A stretch of 64,000 nt of DNA from contig SVCU01000007.1 of the NCBI GenBank assembly GCA_015058215.1, positions 1-64,000 of the forward strand, read 5' to 3'. The translations under genes were made by a program, and so were the position numbers. Below are positions 33,479 to 42,136 of this stretch, piece by piece. The stretch's first letter is position 1, and every line of letters starts with the position of its first letter. Origin of the DNA: Clostridiales bacterium. GTDB lineage: Bacteria; Bacillota; Clostridia; Peptostreptococcales; Anaerovoracaceae. The notes under the pieces were generated by a model, which was not told where the DNA came from, did not search any database, and saw only the letters and a list, made by a program, of their open reading frames with translations.

Positions 33479-34588
33479 TTATTTATCCAGATGCTTGCTG
33501 GCGGCTTTCAGCTGGTCCACGATGGCGATGTGCTGGGGACAGGCGGCTTCGCACTGGCCGCACTCGATGCAGCTGTTTGCCTTGCCGCTTCCTTCAAACT
33601 GCAGACCGGCATAATAGAAATGGGGCCGGTTGTGATCGCCGAAGTTCAGGATCATGTTGTAGGCCCGGAAAATATCGGGGATCAGGATGCCCTGGGGGCA
33701 GCCCTTCACGCAGTAGCGGCAGTTGGTGCAGGGGACGGCATCTGAGGACTGCAGCACGGAAACCACGTCCTGTACCGCCTTCTGTTCTTCTTCGCTGAGG
33801 GGCTTGAACGCACGGAAGGTATCCATGTTATCCAGAAGCTGTTCCATGGTGCCCATGCCGGAGAGGATCATCTTGACACCGGGCAGGCTCCCTACATAGC
33901 GCAGGGCATAGGAAGCGGCGGAAGCAGCGGGATCCAGTGCGCGGAACTTCTCCATGGCTTCCGGCTTCAGTTCTGCCAGAATGCCGCCTTTCACAGGTTC
34001 CATCACCACGATGTCCTTTCCGTGCTTGCGGCAGACCTCGTAGTTGCCTTTCGCGAAAATGGCATCGTCATCCCAGTCCGCATAGTTGATCTGCAGCTGA
34101 ACGAAATCAATGTCCGGGTGGTCCGTCAGAAGCTGGTCCAGCAGAGTGGGATCTCCGTGGAAGCTGAAGCCCAGGTGACGCACCTTCCCTTCTTCCTTCA
34201 TCTTTCTGCCAAATTCCCAACAGCCCTGTTCCTCGTAGGCGGCGATGCGGGAAGGCTGCAGACTGTGCAGCAGATAATAGTCAAAGTAGTCTACGCCGCA
34301 GCGTTCCAGGGATTCCCGGAACATATCTTCGGCGGTGAAGCCCTCCTTCAGCAGCCAGGCTGCCAGCTTGGTGGCCACGGTGTAGCGTTCACGGGGATGG
34401 CGCTTCGCCACCGCTTCCCGGAAGGCGATCTCCGCACCGGGGTACACGTATGCCGTGTCGAAATAAGTAAAACCGTTTGCCAGAAAAGCGTCTACCATTT
34501 CGCAGACCTTGTCCAGCTCAATTACATCGTCCTTCTTGGGCAGGCGCATCAGGCCGAACCCCAGCAGTTTATCGCTCCACTGATTCAT
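33479..34588 (-). CDS. Aldo/keto reductase with C-terminal 2x[4Fe-4S] domain
   Basis: This 369-residue oxidoreductase joins an AKR barrel (residues about 5-290) to a ferredoxin-like tail. The AKR part has LGFGLMRLP, FDTAYVYPG (catalytic Tyr), VATKLAAW (Lys) and HSLQPSRI. The tail has CTNCRYCVKGCPQGILIP and CIECGQCEAACPQHI, two CxxCxxC...CP clusters. This fusion is common in anaerobic Clostridia; natural substrates are mostly unknown. The start at 34588 follows GGAAGGG. The gene is monocistronic by appearance. Confidence 0.92.
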   Translation of the reverse strand: MNQWSDKLLGFGLMRLPKKDDVIELDKVCEMVDAFLANGFTYFDTAYVYPGAEIAFREAVAKRHPRERYTVATKLAAWLLKEGFTAEDMFRESLERCGVDYFDYYLLHSLQPSRIAAYEEQGCWEFGRKMKEEGKVRHLGFSFHGDPTLLDQLLTDHPDIDFVQLQINYADWDDDAIFAKGNYEVCRKHGKDIVVMEPVKGGILAELKPEAMEKFRALDPAASAASYALRYVGSLPGVKMILSGMGTMEQLLDNMDTFRAFKPLSEEEQKAVQDVVSVLQSSDAVPCTNCRYCVKGCPQGILIPDIFRAYNMILNFGDHNRPHFYYAGLQFEGSGKANSCIECGQCEAACPQHIAIVDQLKAASKHLDK

Positions 34589-34737
34589 ATCCCTTCCTCC
34601 AAAGTGTAGTTTTCTATATTGTACCATAGGGGCGACTTTCTGAAAAGTAAAAAAATGGTTTCGCGGCAATCGGCACCGTGCCTCGCTTTCGCTGATTTTG
34701 CAGGTTCCTGACCGGTTTCACACATTTTCTGCCCCTG

Positions 34738-34746
34738 AATATACTG
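34738..34746 (+). promoter_or_regulatory. Possible sporulation-type -10 element
   Basis: AATATACTG is preceded 15 bases earlier by TCACA. The same pairing (TCACA-N16-AATATACTG) stands before the LysM gene at 60713. It resembles sigma-E/sigma-K promoters more than sigma-A ones. Confidence 0.35.
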
Positions 34747-34822
34747 ACCTTGAAAACAACTATGAATTTCGTCCTGCCGGCGGCATGCAGCCTTTCCGCA
34801 GGACACCAAAGGAGGTATTTTT

Positions 34823-35920
34823 ATGAGTTGCTTCGGTGTCAGCGCGTCCTCCCAAAACTGCTGCAACGCCAATCTGCTCTGCGATTTCGACGGAACTCTG
34901 GATAACGTCGTCAGCGAGCCCATTTACGTGCAGAAGGTGTACGACGCCGTGCTGTTCAACCTGCAGGGTCTGAGGACCGTCAACAACCAGACCTTCTGCC
35001 CTGCCATCCCCCGGGGCCACCGGCTGAAGAGGGTTTTGGATATCCGCTGCAAGCGCTATTTCAACCCGGAAAACGCCGACGATCCCGCAAACCTTGCCCT
35101 GAACATAAACACCACCATTTCCGGTGCCACCTTCGTGAAAAGCGGCAGCGGTCAGGATCTGACCGTGGTGGGTGCCGACGGTACTTATTCGGAGCGGATC
35201 GTTTACGTGGACACGGAGCAGTGCGATACCCGCGGTAAGGGCACCCCCATTTTCGGTACCCAGAACATTGCCGTCACCGGTGACGTGGTGGTTTACCTGG
35301 ATCTGCTGCTCTGCGACCGTTATGACCACGAGGTGGTGTTCACCGTCAGCTCCAAAGTGAATCTGGCTGCCCAGGGAAATCCCCTGTGCCTCACCAATTT
35401 CTTCGAGCTCTGCATCCCTTCCACCCACAATTCCGCCTTCTTCCCCCGGTTCACCGAGTTCTGCAACCCGAGCTGCGAGGTGCGCCTGGCCACCAACAAT
35501 CTGGGCCGCGACCTGATCCTCTGCCCCGACGGCACCATCCGCGCCAACCTGATCATCGCCATCTGCATTACCTGCGAAAAGAAGATCATCGTACCCGTAC
35601 AGCTCTGCGTGCTGTCCACCGGTTTCGTGCAGCTTTCTCCCCAGAATTCTGCCATCTGTTCTTCCTTCCCCCAGCTGTTCCCCGATCAGCTGCAGCCCAG
35701 CGGCGACGAGGAAGAGGATGCGGTGGACGAAGAAGAATGCTGCTGCACCACCACAACGACGACCACCACCACTTGCTGCGGCCCCTGCCCTCCCGGCGGT
35801 CCCGGCAGCGCCGGCCCCGGAAATTGCGGGCCTGCCCCTGTTCCCGGTCCCTCCTGCGGCTGCGGGCCTGCCCCTGTTCCCGGCCCCTCCTGCGGCTGCG
35901 GGCCTCATCACAGACGGTAA
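34823..35920 (+). CDS. Cys-rich surface-type protein with Thr run and Gly/Pro tail
   Basis: This 365-residue protein without a signal peptide starts MSCFGVSASSQNCCNANLLC, followed by EPIYVQKVYDAVLFNLQGL, a beta-rich body with scattered Cys (DIRCKRYF, DLLLCDRYDHE, FTEFCNPSCEV), and an acidic patch (GDEEEDAVDEEE). The tail is CCC, nine Thr, CCGPCPPGG, then two copies of APVPGPSCGCGP. Such Cys-rich, Gly/Pro-tailed proteins are typical of spore coat or exosporium layers in Clostridia; that placement is inference. AAAGGAGG precedes the ATG. A 36-bp direct repeat encodes the tail units. Confidence 0.75.
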   Translation: MSCFGVSASSQNCCNANLLCDFDGTLDNVVSEPIYVQKVYDAVLFNLQGLRTVNNQTFCPAIPRGHRLKRVLDIRCKRYFNPENADDPANLALNINTTISGATFVKSGSGQDLTVVGADGTYSERIVYVDTEQCDTRGKGTPIFGTQNIAVTGDVVVYLDLLLCDRYDHEVVFTVSSKVNLAAQGNPLCLTNFFELCIPSTHNSAFFPRFTEFCNPSCEVRLATNNLGRDLILCPDGTIRANLIIAICITCEKKIIVPVQLCVLSTGFVQLSPQNSAICSSFPQLFPDQLQPSGDEEEDAVDEEECCCTTTTTTTTTCCGPCPPGGPGSAGPGNCGPAPVPGPSCGCGPAPVPGPSCGCGPHHRR

Positions 35921-35929
35921 ACGCATACA

Positions 35930-35964
35930 AAAAGCCAAGCGAACTTCGCTTGGCTTTTCTTTTT
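35930..35964 (+). terminator. Terminator after the Cys-rich protein gene
   Basis: The stem AAAAGCCAAGCGA (35930-35942) pairs with TCGCTTGGCTTTT (35946-35958), then CTTTTT. It sits between convergent genes. Confidence 0.9.
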
Positions 35965-35978
35965 GTCTGTATGGGTTT

Positions 35979-36887
35979 TTAGTTTGCCAGTTCGTCGGCG
36001 AACTCCCGGCGGATCAGGTTGATCTGAGCCACGGTGTTGGCCTTGAAGGCGGGCCAGGGCTGCTCATCCTGCACGCTATCCACCCAGTTCCGTTCCTTGC
36101 AGGCCATCAGCACTTCTTCGTCGGAGAGACCGGATTTCATGCGGTCCACCAGGAAGTTTTTGTAGGACTCGGCGTATTCGATGGCCGCATCCCAGTAGCG
36201 GTCCGTATCTTCGTCGGGGATCTGCAGATAGTGGGTGGAATAAATGTACTTGGCACCGATCTTTCTGCACTTTTCAATGGAATCCATGGTGTCCTTATAG
36301 CCGGTGAGGAAGGGCACGGAGATACCATCCGCAGGGGTACCTACGCCGGTGCTTTCCGAGGATAGAAGCACGCCGGTCTCGGGGATGTAAAACGCGATGG
36401 AGCACTTGGTGTGGCCGGGAGTTTCGTAGACCACTACGGTCTGGCCGCCCAGGTCCAGCTTGTCCCCTTCCTTCACCACGATGTCGACGGAAAGGTCTGC
36501 ATCATCGTAGGGCAGAAGGTCTGCGCCCAGGTGCTTGTAGTCCGCATCTGCGGCTTCCGACATGCTGCGGATCACGTCCAAAGCGCTCTTGCGGGTCAGG
36601 ACGTACTGACCGTAGGCGGAGCAGACGGACTTCATCTCGGGGAATTCCTTCCGCAGATACGGCATGGCCCCCAGATGGTCGTAATGGGTATGGGAAAGCA
36701 GCAGATAGTCCAGCGGTCTGCCCTTCAGTTCTCGTTTGATGTTTTCGATCAGCTGCTTGCTGAAGCAGCCCATGCCGCAGTCGTAGAGCGCGGTCTTTTC
36801 CGCAGCGGTGAGCAGCAGGGCTTCGCCGCCGGGGCCTCCGGTGACGCGGATCCAGCCGCCTGCACCGCAGGGTCTTTTCTTTGCCAT
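35979..36887 (-). CDS. MBL-fold metallohydrolase
   Basis: This 302-residue metallo-beta-lactamase-fold enzyme has LLSHTHYDHLGAMPYL (HxHxDH, residues about 64-79), ETPGHTKCSIAFYIPE (second His), SSESTG (Asp replaced by Glu-type context) and STHYLQIP (third His). The C-terminal about 80 residues are helical. It is cytosolic; the substrate is not predictable, as the family includes hydrolases, glyoxalases and sensors. AAGGAGGAC lies before the ATG. Downstream and upstream neighbours are unrelated. Confidence 0.88.
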   Translation of the reverse strand: MAKKRPCGAGGWIRVTGGPGGEALLLTAAEKTALYDCGMGCFSKQLIENIKRELKGRPLDYLLLSHTHYDHLGAMPYLRKEFPEMKSVCSAYGQYVLTRKSALDVIRSMSEAADADYKHLGADLLPYDDADLSVDIVVKEGDKLDLGGQTVVVYETPGHTKCSIAFYIPETGVLLSSESTGVGTPADGISVPFLTGYKDTMDSIEKCRKIGAKYIYSTHYLQIPDEDTDRYWDAAIEYAESYKNFLVDRMKSGLSDEEVLMACKERNWVDSVQDEQPWPAFKANTVAQINLIRREFADELAN

Positions 36888-36975
36888 TTGTGTCCTCCTT
36901 GGACAGCCCCGAAAGGCTTGTCCTTTTGTTATGAAAGGCCGATGGTTCCGGCCCGATGCTCAGCGGACAGGCGGC

Positions 36976-37308
36976 CTAAAAGAGGCCGCCGAACAATCCG
37001 TTTCTTCCGTCGTTTTGGTTCTGGCAGAACAGGAACAGTACCACCAGGATAAGTAACCAGCTGTTATCGCCGCGGTTGTCGCAGCAGCCGTCGTTTCCTC
37101 CGAAGAGGTTACCGCCTCCCAGAAGCAGGAAGGCGATCACAAGGATCCAGATCCAGCTGTTTCCCTCATCGTCCTTGCAGGGATTGCAAGGGTCGCAGGG
37201 ATCACAGGGAGGCTGCGGTCTGCAGGGATCGCAGTTCTGGGGATGGATCGGTCTGCAGGGTTCACAGCAAGGGTCCCTGCGGTCGTGGTTGCGGTAGTCG
37301 TCGCCCAT
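36976..37308 (-). CDS. Small Cys/Pro-rich protein with two hydrophobic segments
   Basis: This 110-residue protein has an N-terminal half of Cys-Pro repeats (DPCCEPCRPI, NCDPCRPQPP, CDPCDPCNPCKDDE). Two short hydrophobic segments follow (SWIWILVIAFLLLGGGNLFGG and SWLLILVVLFLFCQ), with GNDGCCDNRGDN between, ending NGLFGGLF. It resembles small spore-surface or membrane proteins of Clostridia, but no named family is recognised. ATG at 37308 with GAGGT 8 bases upstream. A CATACTAT element preceded 16 bases earlier by AC (37340-37358, minus strand) fits a mother-cell sporulation promoter. Confidence 0.7.
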   Translation of the reverse strand: MGDDYRNHDRRDPCCEPCRPIHPQNCDPCRPQPPCDPCDPCNPCKDDEGNSWIWILVIAFLLLGGGNLFGGNDGCCDNRGDNSWLLILVVLFLFCQNQNDGRNGLFGGLF

Positions 37309-37360
37309 TTCAAATACCTCGCTTTCTCCTTCATAGTATGACGGAAAAGCAAAAAGGTGC

Positions 37361-37426
37361 GCGGGCGGCGGCAAATGGGAAAGCCGCCCGCGTGATGCGC
37401 GCACCAAATCTGCACTCGGTGCGCGC
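37361..37426. repeat. Composite GC-rich double hairpin (REP-like)
   Basis: Hairpin 1 has the stem GCGGGCGGC (37361-37369) with GCCGCCCGC (37383-37391) and the loop GGCAAATGGGAAA. Hairpin 2 has the stem GCGCGCACC (37397-37405) with GGTGCGCGC (37418-37426) and the loop AAATCTGCACTC. The arrangement and loops resemble the pair at 2503-2565. Confidence 0.75.
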
Positions 37427-37434
37427 CCGCTCCG

Positions 37435-38415
37435 CTACTTCTGCGCGCCCTGCCGCAGAGTCTGGAGCAGGGCCGCAAGATCCGGCGGCAGCGGAGCGGA
37501 AAGTTCCAGCTGCCGGCCGGTCACCGGCTGGCGGAAGGCCAGCCGGGCGCTGTGGAGGGCCTGACGGCCCATCAGGTCCGGGGCCGCCTTACCGTAGAGG
37601 GCGTCCCCCACCAGGGGGCAGCCGATGCTGGCCATATGGACGCGGATCTGGTGGGTGCGGCCCGTTTCCAGCTGCAGCTCCACCAAAGCATATTCTTTTA
37701 CATGAGGGGCGGCAGCTGTGCTGCCGCCATTCTCCCCTTCTGCCCGATCGTTCTCTTCTGCCGCAGGCAGGCGGAAGGTCTCCAGCACCTGATAGCGGGT
37801 ACGGGCTTCCGCGCCGTCCTCACAGACGGCCCGCTGCACGTTTTCGGGATCGGGCTGGCCGATGGGCCGGTCTACGATGCCCTCCAGAGGCTCAGGAATG
37901 CCCTCTGTGACGGCAAAATAGGTTTTTCGGGTATTTCCCTTAGCCGCCTGTTTCGCGAAGTCCTCCTGGACGTAGGCGTTCTTCCCCACCACCAGAAGGC
38001 CGGAGGTATCCAGGTCCAGGCGGTTCACCATGCGGGGCAGGTATTCCTCCCCCTTCTGCTGCATGTAATGCACCACCCCGTTGAGGATGGTGCCGAAGGG
38101 ATGGCCCTTGGAGGGATGCACCGGCAGGCCGGGCTGTTTGTTGAGCACCAGAAAATCGCCATCCTCGTAGACCACGTCAAGAGGGATGGCTTCCGGCAAA
38201 GCTTCCGGCTTTTCCTCCGGCAGGATCACTTCGATGAGATCCCCCGCTTTGCCCTTATCCACCAGCCGCACGTGTTCGCCGTTGAGGGTGATATCCCCTT
38301 TATCCCGGGCCTCCCGCAGAAGACGGGTGGAGCAGCCCAGACGAAGCTTCAGCACCATGCGGATGTTGTGGATCAGATCTTCTTCTTTTAAGCGGTATGT
38401 AAGCTTGGATGCCAT
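37435..38415 (-). CDS. RluA-family pseudouridine synthase
   Basis: This 326-residue enzyme converts uridines in rRNA or tRNA to pseudouridine. An S4-like RNA-binding region is at residues 20-70 (STRLLREARDKGDITLNGEHV). The catalytic motif is PRMVNRLDLDTSGLLVVG (Asp in NRLDxDTSG, residues about 120-137), and LQLETGRTHQIRVHMASIGCPLVGDALYG (in parts LETGRTHQIRVHM and GCPLVGDALYG) follows. A low-complexity insert (ENDRAEGENGGSTAAAPH) interrupts the domain near residue 225. It runs just downstream of the NAD kinase gene (3-base gap). The specific RNA target is not known. Confidence 0.9.
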   Translation of the reverse strand: MASKLTYRLKEEDLIHNIRMVLKLRLGCSTRLLREARDKGDITLNGEHVRLVDKGKAGDLIEVILPEEKPEALPEAIPLDVVYEDGDFLVLNKQPGLPVHPSKGHPFGTILNGVVHYMQQKGEEYLPRMVNRLDLDTSGLLVVGKNAYVQEDFAKQAAKGNTRKTYFAVTEGIPEPLEGIVDRPIGQPDPENVQRAVCEDGAEARTRYQVLETFRLPAAEENDRAEGENGGSTAAAPHVKEYALVELQLETGRTHQIRVHMASIGCPLVGDALYGKAAPDLMGRQALHSARLAFRQPVTGRQLELSAPLPPDLAALLQTLRQGAQK

Positions 38416-38418
38416 GAT

Positions 38419-39231
38419 TTACAGGAACTTGGTCTTTACTTTCTTCCAGAAGCTGTAGTCTTCCAGGCGCAGCAGATGGATCACCTTGCCGGAGGACTCG
38501 ATGATGACCTCAGAGGCACCGGTAATATCGTGCTTGTTGCCGTCACCGATCAGCACCAGAGGCTGCTCCGCTTCCGGGCGGATGCGGACGGGCAGACTGC
38601 CGGGCAGCATCAGACTGGAGGTAAAGGAACGGTATGCCGTGGAATTCACGGCGGCGATGGGTGTTACCTGCAGCATATTGATGCGGGGGTCTGCAATGGC
38701 ACCTCCCAGAGAGTAATTATAAGCGGTACTGCCGGCAGAGGTAGCCACCAGAAGACCGTCGCCGCTGAATTTTTCAATGAAATTGCCGCCGATGGAAAGA
38801 TCCAGATGGACCGTCTGGGAATTGCTGCCCCGGACGATGATCTCGTTCAGCGCCGTAAACACAGCCTGTCCCCTGTATTCGTCCTGGTGAATCACGGTGG
38901 CTTTTACCGTTTCCAGATCCTGTACCACGCAGACACCGGCTTCGTATTTTTCGATGAAGTCATCGATGTTTTCCGGAGAGATCTCCTGGAAGAAGCCCAA
39001 GTGGCCGGTGTTGACCCCCACAAAGGGGATGTCCGGAAAGCCGCAGCGGTGCAGGGTGTTCAGGAATGCACCGTCACCGCCCACGCTGATGATCAGCTCG
39101 GCCTCCGGTTTGAAGGTGGCGGTGACTTCGTAGCCCTTGGCTTCCAGCTTCTTGCGCAGCATGACACCGGTCTTGCGGGAATATTCATCGGAGTTTACGG
39201 AAATATGGATGACAGACTTTTTTTCAGTCAT
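38419..39231 (-). CDS. nadK: NAD kinase
   Basis: This 270-residue ATP-NAD kinase makes NADP+. The family motifs are LIISVGGDGAFLNT (GGDG, residues about 46-59), VGVNTGHLGFF, ALNEIIVRG (NE motif) and FSGDGLLVATSAGSTAYNYS (in parts FSGDGLLVATSAG and STAYNYS). Length fits the short bacterial form. The gene lies directly upstream of the RluA gene and downstream of a GC hairpin (39259-39289). No unusual features. Confidence 0.95.
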   Translation of the reverse strand: MTEKKSVIHISVNSDEYSRKTGVMLRKKLEAKGYEVTATFKPEAELIISVGGDGAFLNTLHRCGFPDIPFVGVNTGHLGFFQEISPENIDDFIEKYEAGVCVVQDLETVKATVIHQDEYRGQAVFTALNEIIVRGSNSQTVHLDLSIGGNFIEKFSGDGLLVATSAGSTAYNYSLGGAIADPRINMLQVTPIAAVNSTAYRSFTSSLMLPGSLPVRIRPEAEQPLVLIGDGNKHDITGASEVIIESSGKVIHLLRLEDYSFWKKVKTKFL

Positions 39232-39258
39232 GAGAGGGTCCTCCCGGTTCAGTGTGAA

Positions 39259-39289
39259 GGGGGCGCCAAATTTGCGGCTCGGCGCCCCC
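39259..39289. repeat. GC-rich hairpin of the REP-like family
   Basis: The stem GGGGGCGCC (39259-39267) pairs with GGCGCCCCC (39281-39289); the loop is AAATTTGCGGCTC. The loop resembles that of 37406-37417 while the stem differs, with compensating bases. Confidence 0.75.
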
Positions 39290-39296
39290 GCCGTTC

Positions 39297-41129
39297 TTAC
39301 AGCAGTGCTTCCAGTTTGCCCAGAAGTTCTTCAAAGAGCTCCAGAGCTTTTTCCACGGGTTCGGGCTTGCTCATATCCACCCCTGCTCGCTTCAGCAGTT
39401 CCAGAGGATAATCGCATTCGCCGGAGGCCAGGAATTCCAGATAAGCTTCCCGTTCCTTGTCGCCGCCCTTCAGGATGCCCTGGGCCAGGGCGGAGGCTGC
39501 GGAATAGCCGGTAGCGTACTTGTACACATAAAATGCGTTGTAGAAATGGGGGATCCGTGCCCATTCCATGGCGATCTGTTCGTCGGAGACCACCCCTTCC
39601 CCGAAATACTTCCGGTTCAGGTCGCCGTAGATCTGGCAGAGCACTTCTGCGGTGAGGGTCTCCCCTCGTTCCACCAGTTCATGGGATGCCTTTTCAAATT
39701 CGGCAAACATGGTCTGGCGGTACACGGTGCTTCTGAATTCTTCCAGATACAGGTTCAGCAGATACTTCTGCATTTCGGGATCCTGCTCTTTCTCCAGCAG
39801 GTAGTTCATCAGCAGGTTTTCGTTGACGGTGGAAGCCACTTCCGCGGTGAAGATGGAATGGCCGCCGTAGATATAGGGCTGTGCCTCTCTGGTGTAGAGA
39901 GAGTTCATGGAATGGCCCATTTCGTGCACCAGAGTGAACACATCCTTCAGCTTGCCGTCGTAGTTCAGCAGCACATAGGGCTTGCTGTCGTAACTGCCGA
40001 AGGAATAGGCGCCGCTGGTCTTGCCCTTGTTTTCGTAAACGTCGATCCAGCCGTCTTCCATGCCGGCAGCGGCATCGGCGATGTATTTTTCACCCAGAGG
40101 TGCCAGACTGGTCTTCAGCATTTCCTTGGCATCCGCAAAGGAGATTTCCTTTACGGGAGGTTCCGTCAGGGGCACATACACGTCGTACATGTGGAGATCG
40201 TCCACGCCCAGCACCTTTTTACGCAGGGCCAGATAGCGGTGCAGTGCGGGCAGATGGCGGTTTACGGCTTCCACCAGGCTGTCGTACACATCTTCCGGTA
40301 CGTTGTCGCCGGACATGGAGGCTGCCCGTGCGGAGGAATACTTCCGGAGAGAGGCGTTCACCGCATCGGTCTTGGTGTTGTAGTGGTAAACGGTGGCCAG
40401 AGTGTTCTTCTGGGCCGTGTAGGCTGCATAGAGTTTTTCAAAGGCTTCCTTGCGGACCTCCCGCTTCGGGGATTCCATGAAGCTGATATAGCGTCCGTGG
40501 GTCAACTCCGTTTCTTTGCCGTCCTCATCGGTGACAGTGCCGAAGTTCATGTCCGCATTGTTGATCATGGAGAAAATGTCGTTGGTGGCGCTGGTGAGCT
40601 CGCTCATGCGGGCCAGAATGCCTTCTTCTTCCTTGCTGAGCACGTGCTCCTTCTCGCGCAGCAGTTCGTCGATCAGGTGGCCGTAGATGCCCACCTCACC
40701 CTTCTGCACGTAGCCCTGCAGCACTTCCGGATCGATGGAAAGCACTTCGGGCGTGAAGAAAGCGGTCTTGGCAGAGACCTGTGCCATAACGGAATGGACC
40801 TGGTCACAGAGAGCCTGGTAACGGGAGACCCTGTTATCTTCGTCCTTCTTCTGGCGGGCGTACACATAGGCTTTTTCCAGAGGCAGCCAGATGGCGTCTC
40901 TCTTCTGCAGAGCCTCAAGAAGCAGGCCGCTGCCGCCCTCCTTCAGCTTACCCTGATAGGCTGCAAATTCCTCTGCCAGATCTTTTGCCTTCTGCAGATC
41001 CGCATCCCAGTCCGCCTCATCTGCGTACATGGAAGCCAGATCCCATTTATCGGTTTCGGGCACGTCTTTCCGTTCGGGAATGCCGCCGGTCTGTGCGCCC
41101 TGCAGTAAATCGTCTTTTTCAAAAAACAT
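39297..41129 (-). CDS. pepF: Oligoendopeptidase F (M3B)
   Basis: This 610-residue zinc oligopeptidase cuts peptides in the cytoplasm. The metal site is VHEMGHSMNS (HExxH, residues about 407-416), followed by the third ligand in FTAEVASTVNE. The N-terminal KWDLASMYADEADWDADLQKA (in parts KWDLASMYADEA and DWDADLQKA) and the C-terminal YKYATGYSAASALAQGIL are typical of PepF. It is monocistronic with respect to nadK because a GC hairpin intervenes, though no T-tract is present. Confidence 0.93.
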   Translation of the reverse strand: MFFEKDDLLQGAQTGGIPERKDVPETDKWDLASMYADEADWDADLQKAKDLAEEFAAYQGKLKEGGSGLLLEALQKRDAIWLPLEKAYVYARQKKDEDNRVSRYQALCDQVHSVMAQVSAKTAFFTPEVLSIDPEVLQGYVQKGEVGIYGHLIDELLREKEHVLSKEEEGILARMSELTSATNDIFSMINNADMNFGTVTDEDGKETELTHGRYISFMESPKREVRKEAFEKLYAAYTAQKNTLATVYHYNTKTDAVNASLRKYSSARAASMSGDNVPEDVYDSLVEAVNRHLPALHRYLALRKKVLGVDDLHMYDVYVPLTEPPVKEISFADAKEMLKTSLAPLGEKYIADAAAGMEDGWIDVYENKGKTSGAYSFGSYDSKPYVLLNYDGKLKDVFTLVHEMGHSMNSLYTREAQPYIYGGHSIFTAEVASTVNENLLMNYLLEKEQDPEMQKYLLNLYLEEFRSTVYRQTMFAEFEKASHELVERGETLTAEVLCQIYGDLNRKYFGEGVVSDEQIAMEWARIPHFYNAFYVYKYATGYSAASALAQGILKGGDKEREAYLEFLASGECDYPLELLKRAGVDMSKPEPVEKALELFEELLGKLEALL

Positions 41130-41188
41130 CTCGTTTCCACTCCTTTTTGTTCGGTGAAATCAGTTGTCCTTATTATACCACAAAGCCC

Positions 41189-41217
41189 TTGTAACCAAAA
41201 CCACAATTTGCTAAAAT
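41189..41217 (+). promoter_or_regulatory. murI promoter
   Basis: A -35 TTGTAA (41189-41194) and a -10 TAAAAT (41212-41217) are separated by 17 bp, 36 bases before the start codon. Confidence 0.65.
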
Positions 41218-41252
41218 ATAGGATATGAAAATTTGCAAGAGAGGTTGTCCCC

Positions 41253-42086
41253 ATGGATAAACGACCCATCGGTATCTTCGATTCCGGTCTGGGCGGTCTG
41301 ACCTGTGTTCCCTACCTGCGCCAGGCCCTGCCCCGTGAAAAATTCATCTATTTCGGCGATACGGCCCGTACTCCCTACGGTTCCAAGGATCCCTCCACCA
41401 TCCGCGCCTTCTCTGCCCAGATCGCAGAGTTCCTGGTGCAGCATCAGGTGAAGATGATCGTCATCGCCTGCAATACCGTCAGCTCCATCTGTCTGGAAGA
41501 CCTGCAGCAGCGCTTCCCCCAGGTCCCCATCGTGGGCATCATCGAGCCCGCTGCCCAGGCCATCGCCGACACCTGCGTCAAAGGTTCCTCTGTGGCCATC
41601 ATCGGCACCAAGGTCACCGTCAAGAGCCGGGTCTACGAAAACCTGCTGAAAGAGCTGAAGCCGGAGCTTTGTCTCCACGCCAAAGCCTGCCCCGCTTTCG
41701 TGCCCCTCATCGAGGAAGGCATCATCGAAAACGAGATCATGGACCTGACCATCAAGCATTATCTGGACGACTTCCTGCAGGAAAGCCAGGCGGATACCCT
41801 GGTTCTGGGCTGCACCCACTACCCCCTGATCCGCAAGAACATCGATCGGCTCTATCCCGATCTCCGCATCATCAACCCTTCCCGCGAGATCGTAAAAAGC
41901 GTGGTCGCCCAGCTGGAAGAACACGATCTTCTCTCCCCCGGCAACTCCGATTTTGAAAACATCTTCTACGCCAGCGACCTTTCCGAGAACTTCGTCAACA
42001 TGATCAACCGCATCTTCGCCGACGAAAATTTCCGGGTGGAATTCCGCAGCGTGGATCCCGATGCCCGCAAGACTCCGCTGGAGTAA
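41253..42086 (+). CDS. murI: Glutamate racemase
   Basis: This 277-residue cofactor-independent racemase supplies D-Glu for peptidoglycan. Catalytic cysteines are in VIACNTVSS (residues about 71-79) and LGCTHYPLI (about 186-194), with FDSGLGGLT at the N-terminus and YFGDTARTPYG for substrate binding. The length is normal. The start ATG follows AGAGAGG at 9 bases. It is followed 50 bases later by the His-rich gene on the same strand, so they may share a transcript. Confidence 0.95.
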   Translation: MDKRPIGIFDSGLGGLTCVPYLRQALPREKFIYFGDTARTPYGSKDPSTIRAFSAQIAEFLVQHQVKMIVIACNTVSSICLEDLQQRFPQVPIVGIIEPAAQAIADTCVKGSSVAIIGTKVTVKSRVYENLLKELKPELCLHAKACPAFVPLIEEGIIENEIMDLTIKHYLDDFLQESQADTLVLGCTHYPLIRKNIDRLYPDLRIINPSREIVKSVVAQLEEHDLLSPGNSDFENIFYASDLSENFVNMINRIFADENFRVEFRSVDPDARKTPLE

Positions 42087-42136
42087 CCCTTACATCCCCT
42101 GCCCCGGCAGGCTTTTCCCCCATACGAGGTACGCAC

